From Desmonostoc geniculatum HA4340-LM1 (GTDB taxonomy: Bacteria > Cyanobacteriota > Cyanobacteriia > Cyanobacteriales > Nostocaceae), in contig JAHHHB010000015.1 in the NCBI GenBank assembly GCA_019359545.1, positions 1 to 64,000 on the forward strand: a stretch of 64,000 nucleotides of DNA. Reading direction: 5' to 3'. The notes below the pieces were generated by a model. The model did not search any database. It was given only the letters and a program-made list of their open reading frames with translations, and had not been told where the DNA came from. The stretch's first letter is position 1; each line of letters opens with the position of its first letter. The position numbers and the translations under genes were made by a program. Shown here one piece after another: positions 62,607-64,000 of the stretch.

Positions 62607-63060
62607 CTAAATTTGGCAGTTTTGAGCTAGTTTTCCTTGCAGATAATCAATAAATTCGAGAATTTCTGTATCAGAGAGTTGTAGGCGCGATCGCTTTCCA
62701 TATTTCTGCTGCAAATACTCTCTACCCTGCTCTGGTGTCCAATTTAATTGTGCTAAATATCTGTCAGTTTGAGCTATCAAAACTGCATGGACTTCTGATT
62801 GAGTTGTATTAGCAGATATTTGTATTGGTTCTTGATTTGAATTTTGAAGAGAGTTAATTTTTAAACTTACTTTTTGTCCTAAAGCTTGCCAGTTATTTTC
62901 CCTGTGTCCATCCCAACTAACGCCAACAGAACGATGCTCTGTCATAAATTGGAATTTGTTTTTTATCGTCAGATAGCATATACCAACAGTGATCGGCTTC
63001 TTTGCTGACAAAGACATATTGAGGTTTGGGAATAGCTCCGAATCCTAATTTAACTTGCAT
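62607..63060 (-). pseudogene. Cyanobacterial hypothetical gene with a frameshift
   Basis: Two frames overlap. The first, from ATG 63060, reads QVKLGFGAIPKPQYVFVSKE, then DDKKQIPIYDRA. The second continues from about 62940 with VGVSWDGHRENNWQALGQKV and ends RSRLQLSDTEILEFIDYLQG, which resembles the C-terminus of a common cyanobacterial hypothetical family. A one-base frameshift (near 62935-62945) separates them. The combined protein is also shorter than relatives I remember, so an internal deletion is likely. Function unknown. Confidence 0.5.
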
Positions 63061-63969
63061 ATTTTTAATCAAGATTTTTGTAAATAGATTTATTTGCGAA
63101 CAAGGATTGACGATTGACTCTATCAAGCGATGAATTCACTTCTAAATATAATTCCCTAGCCAACAAGCAAATTAACAACATAGGTATTTAGATTTTTTCA
63201 AAAATTAAATCGGATTGCTATATCAAATTCAAAAATAAACTCTTCTCAACTCTTACTCTCTGCGCCTCTGCGCGACGCCAGTTGCTTTAAGTCGGCAGAG
63301 CCGCCCAACGCACTGGCTCCTCTGCGTGAAACAAATTCATTCTAAAATTGATACGAATGTCTTCTAGTCTATATATTTTAATATTTCTTAACGACTACCT
63401 ATTTATTTTTGATTCAGTCCAGAGATTTTAAGAATTCTAGAAAATATTTAGCAAATTAATAATATTTTACAAAATCAGACTAACTTGCTCTCAAGCAGGA
63501 ATTAAATGGTCTTGACTACCGTCTGAAAGTTGGGAATTTAGAGCAGATTTCAAATGTCAGTGGCATTTGCAACATAGGGCTGCATATATCTTCGTCTAGC
63601 CTTGAACCTGCGCCCCAATCCTCTGAAAACAGCTTGTATGAGAATCAGCTAATTCTATGAAAACCATTTAAAAAAGGGAATCGTAGTTTTTTGTATTTTG
63701 TAACTTTTTTTATAAAAACAGTTAAGTAAAAGTTTTTAATAAAGATTTTTATGCTTATATAAATATTTTAAGCTGATATAAAGCTAAATAATCATATTTA
63801 AACTAGCTAGCACTAAATAACAACGTTTTACATATTCAGACCCACTTTCTTTTCTACGTAATTTGCCCAATAATGACATCGAGAGACCTCACGCATGTCC
63901 GTCTCAGGCTGGGTGAAGGCAAATGTTTGAGCCACAAGTTTGATAAGAAGCTATAAGAGGCAAACAACA
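63061..63969. other. 900-base spacer before chlL, no gene seen
   Basis: Holds a GCGCCTCTGCGCGACGCC ... CTCTGCGTGAAAC repeat (63255-63335) also present near 31395, and otherwise AT-rich sequence. The last 130 bases, which include a GGCTGGGTGAAGGC segment, are the chlL leader. No riboswitch or tRNA was recognised. Confidence 0.5.
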
Positions 63970-64000
63970 GTGAAACTAGCAGTCTACGGAAAAGGTGGTA
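63970..64000 (+). CDS. chlL: Start of chlL: light-independent protochlorophyllide reductase iron protein
   Basis: From GTG 63970 the ten visible codons read KLAVYGKGG after the initiator. That is the N-terminus of ChlL, with the first part of the P-loop GKGGIGKST. AGAGG lies about 11 bases upstream. NifH and BchX start differently (RQIAFYGKGG in NifH), so chlL is favoured. The rest is beyond the window. Confidence 0.75.
   Translation, partial: MKLAVYGKGG

Overview
The window comes from a filamentous, Nostoc/Anabaena-like cyanobacterium. The support is the very frequent HIP1 octamer GCGATCGC, the isiA-type chlorophyll antenna genes, the start of a chlL-type gene at the right edge, an OprB-type porin with an SLH domain, large phytochrome-related sensory kinases, and dense families of short tandem and palindromic repeats. 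It is a chromosomal mosaic of household genes in repeat-rich spacers, with accessory and decaying loci at several points.

Layout. 1-3.4 kb: an Rpn-type nuclease gene cut by what looks like the 5' end of a group II intron, a membrane Ser/Thr kinase and an alpha/beta hydrolase. 3.7-13.2 kb: a tandem nitroreductase-fold (SagB-type) protein, a two-gene signalling operon (multi-PAS/GAF kinase with a cyanobacteriochrome-like GAF, then a REC-PAS-kinase), an FAD monooxygenase and a sugar-type ABC ATPase. 13.2-14.4 kb: a gene graveyard with miniature elements. 14.4-21.7 kb: a minus-strand iron-stress antenna locus with isiA, an isiA-psaL fusion, flavodoxin, a hydrolase-fold protein without its nucleophile, two more CP43-like antenna genes and a small membrane protein. 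22.2-28 kb: a small secreted protein, a sugar-nucleotide/phosphomutase fusion and two lipid-linked-sugar type glycosyltransferases. 28.9-31.3 kb: a cbiMQO metal uptake operon. 31.7-36 kb: a lipoprotein, then a possible three-gene small-molecule pathway (glutamate-cysteine-ligase-like enzyme, EamA exporter, TauD-type dioxygenase).

36-54 kb: a porin, a secreted protein with six 36-bp repeats, DUF1361, a BaeRF-type protein, a truncated EAL-GAF-GGDEF fragment with a second cyanobacteriochrome-like GAF, a PEP-synthase-like enzyme, MgtC, recF, a Ca-type P-ATPase and a transglutaminase. 54.3-57.7 kb: a complete-looking restriction-modification locus of unusual make-up: C-box, controller protein, small PD-(D/E)XK enzyme, then a convergent half-length specificity subunit and type I-like methyltransferase, with no HsdR. 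This matches the plan of AhdI-like (type IIH) systems. 57.9-60.7 kb: a Cas4/RecB-like nuclease, phosphoglucomutase and a LapA protein. 60.8-63.1 kb: a toxin-antitoxin island with an intact BrnT-BrnA operon under a palindromic operator and four damaged genes around a TA-targeted miniature element. The last 0.9 kb leads into chlL.

A recurring theme is that short repeats have entered reading frames and been kept (kinase 5' end, ABC ATPase, glycosyltransferase 3' end, PEP-synthase linker, recF, a secreted protein). Annotated starts and stops near repeats should be treated with care. No tRNA, rRNA or CRISPR array was seen.
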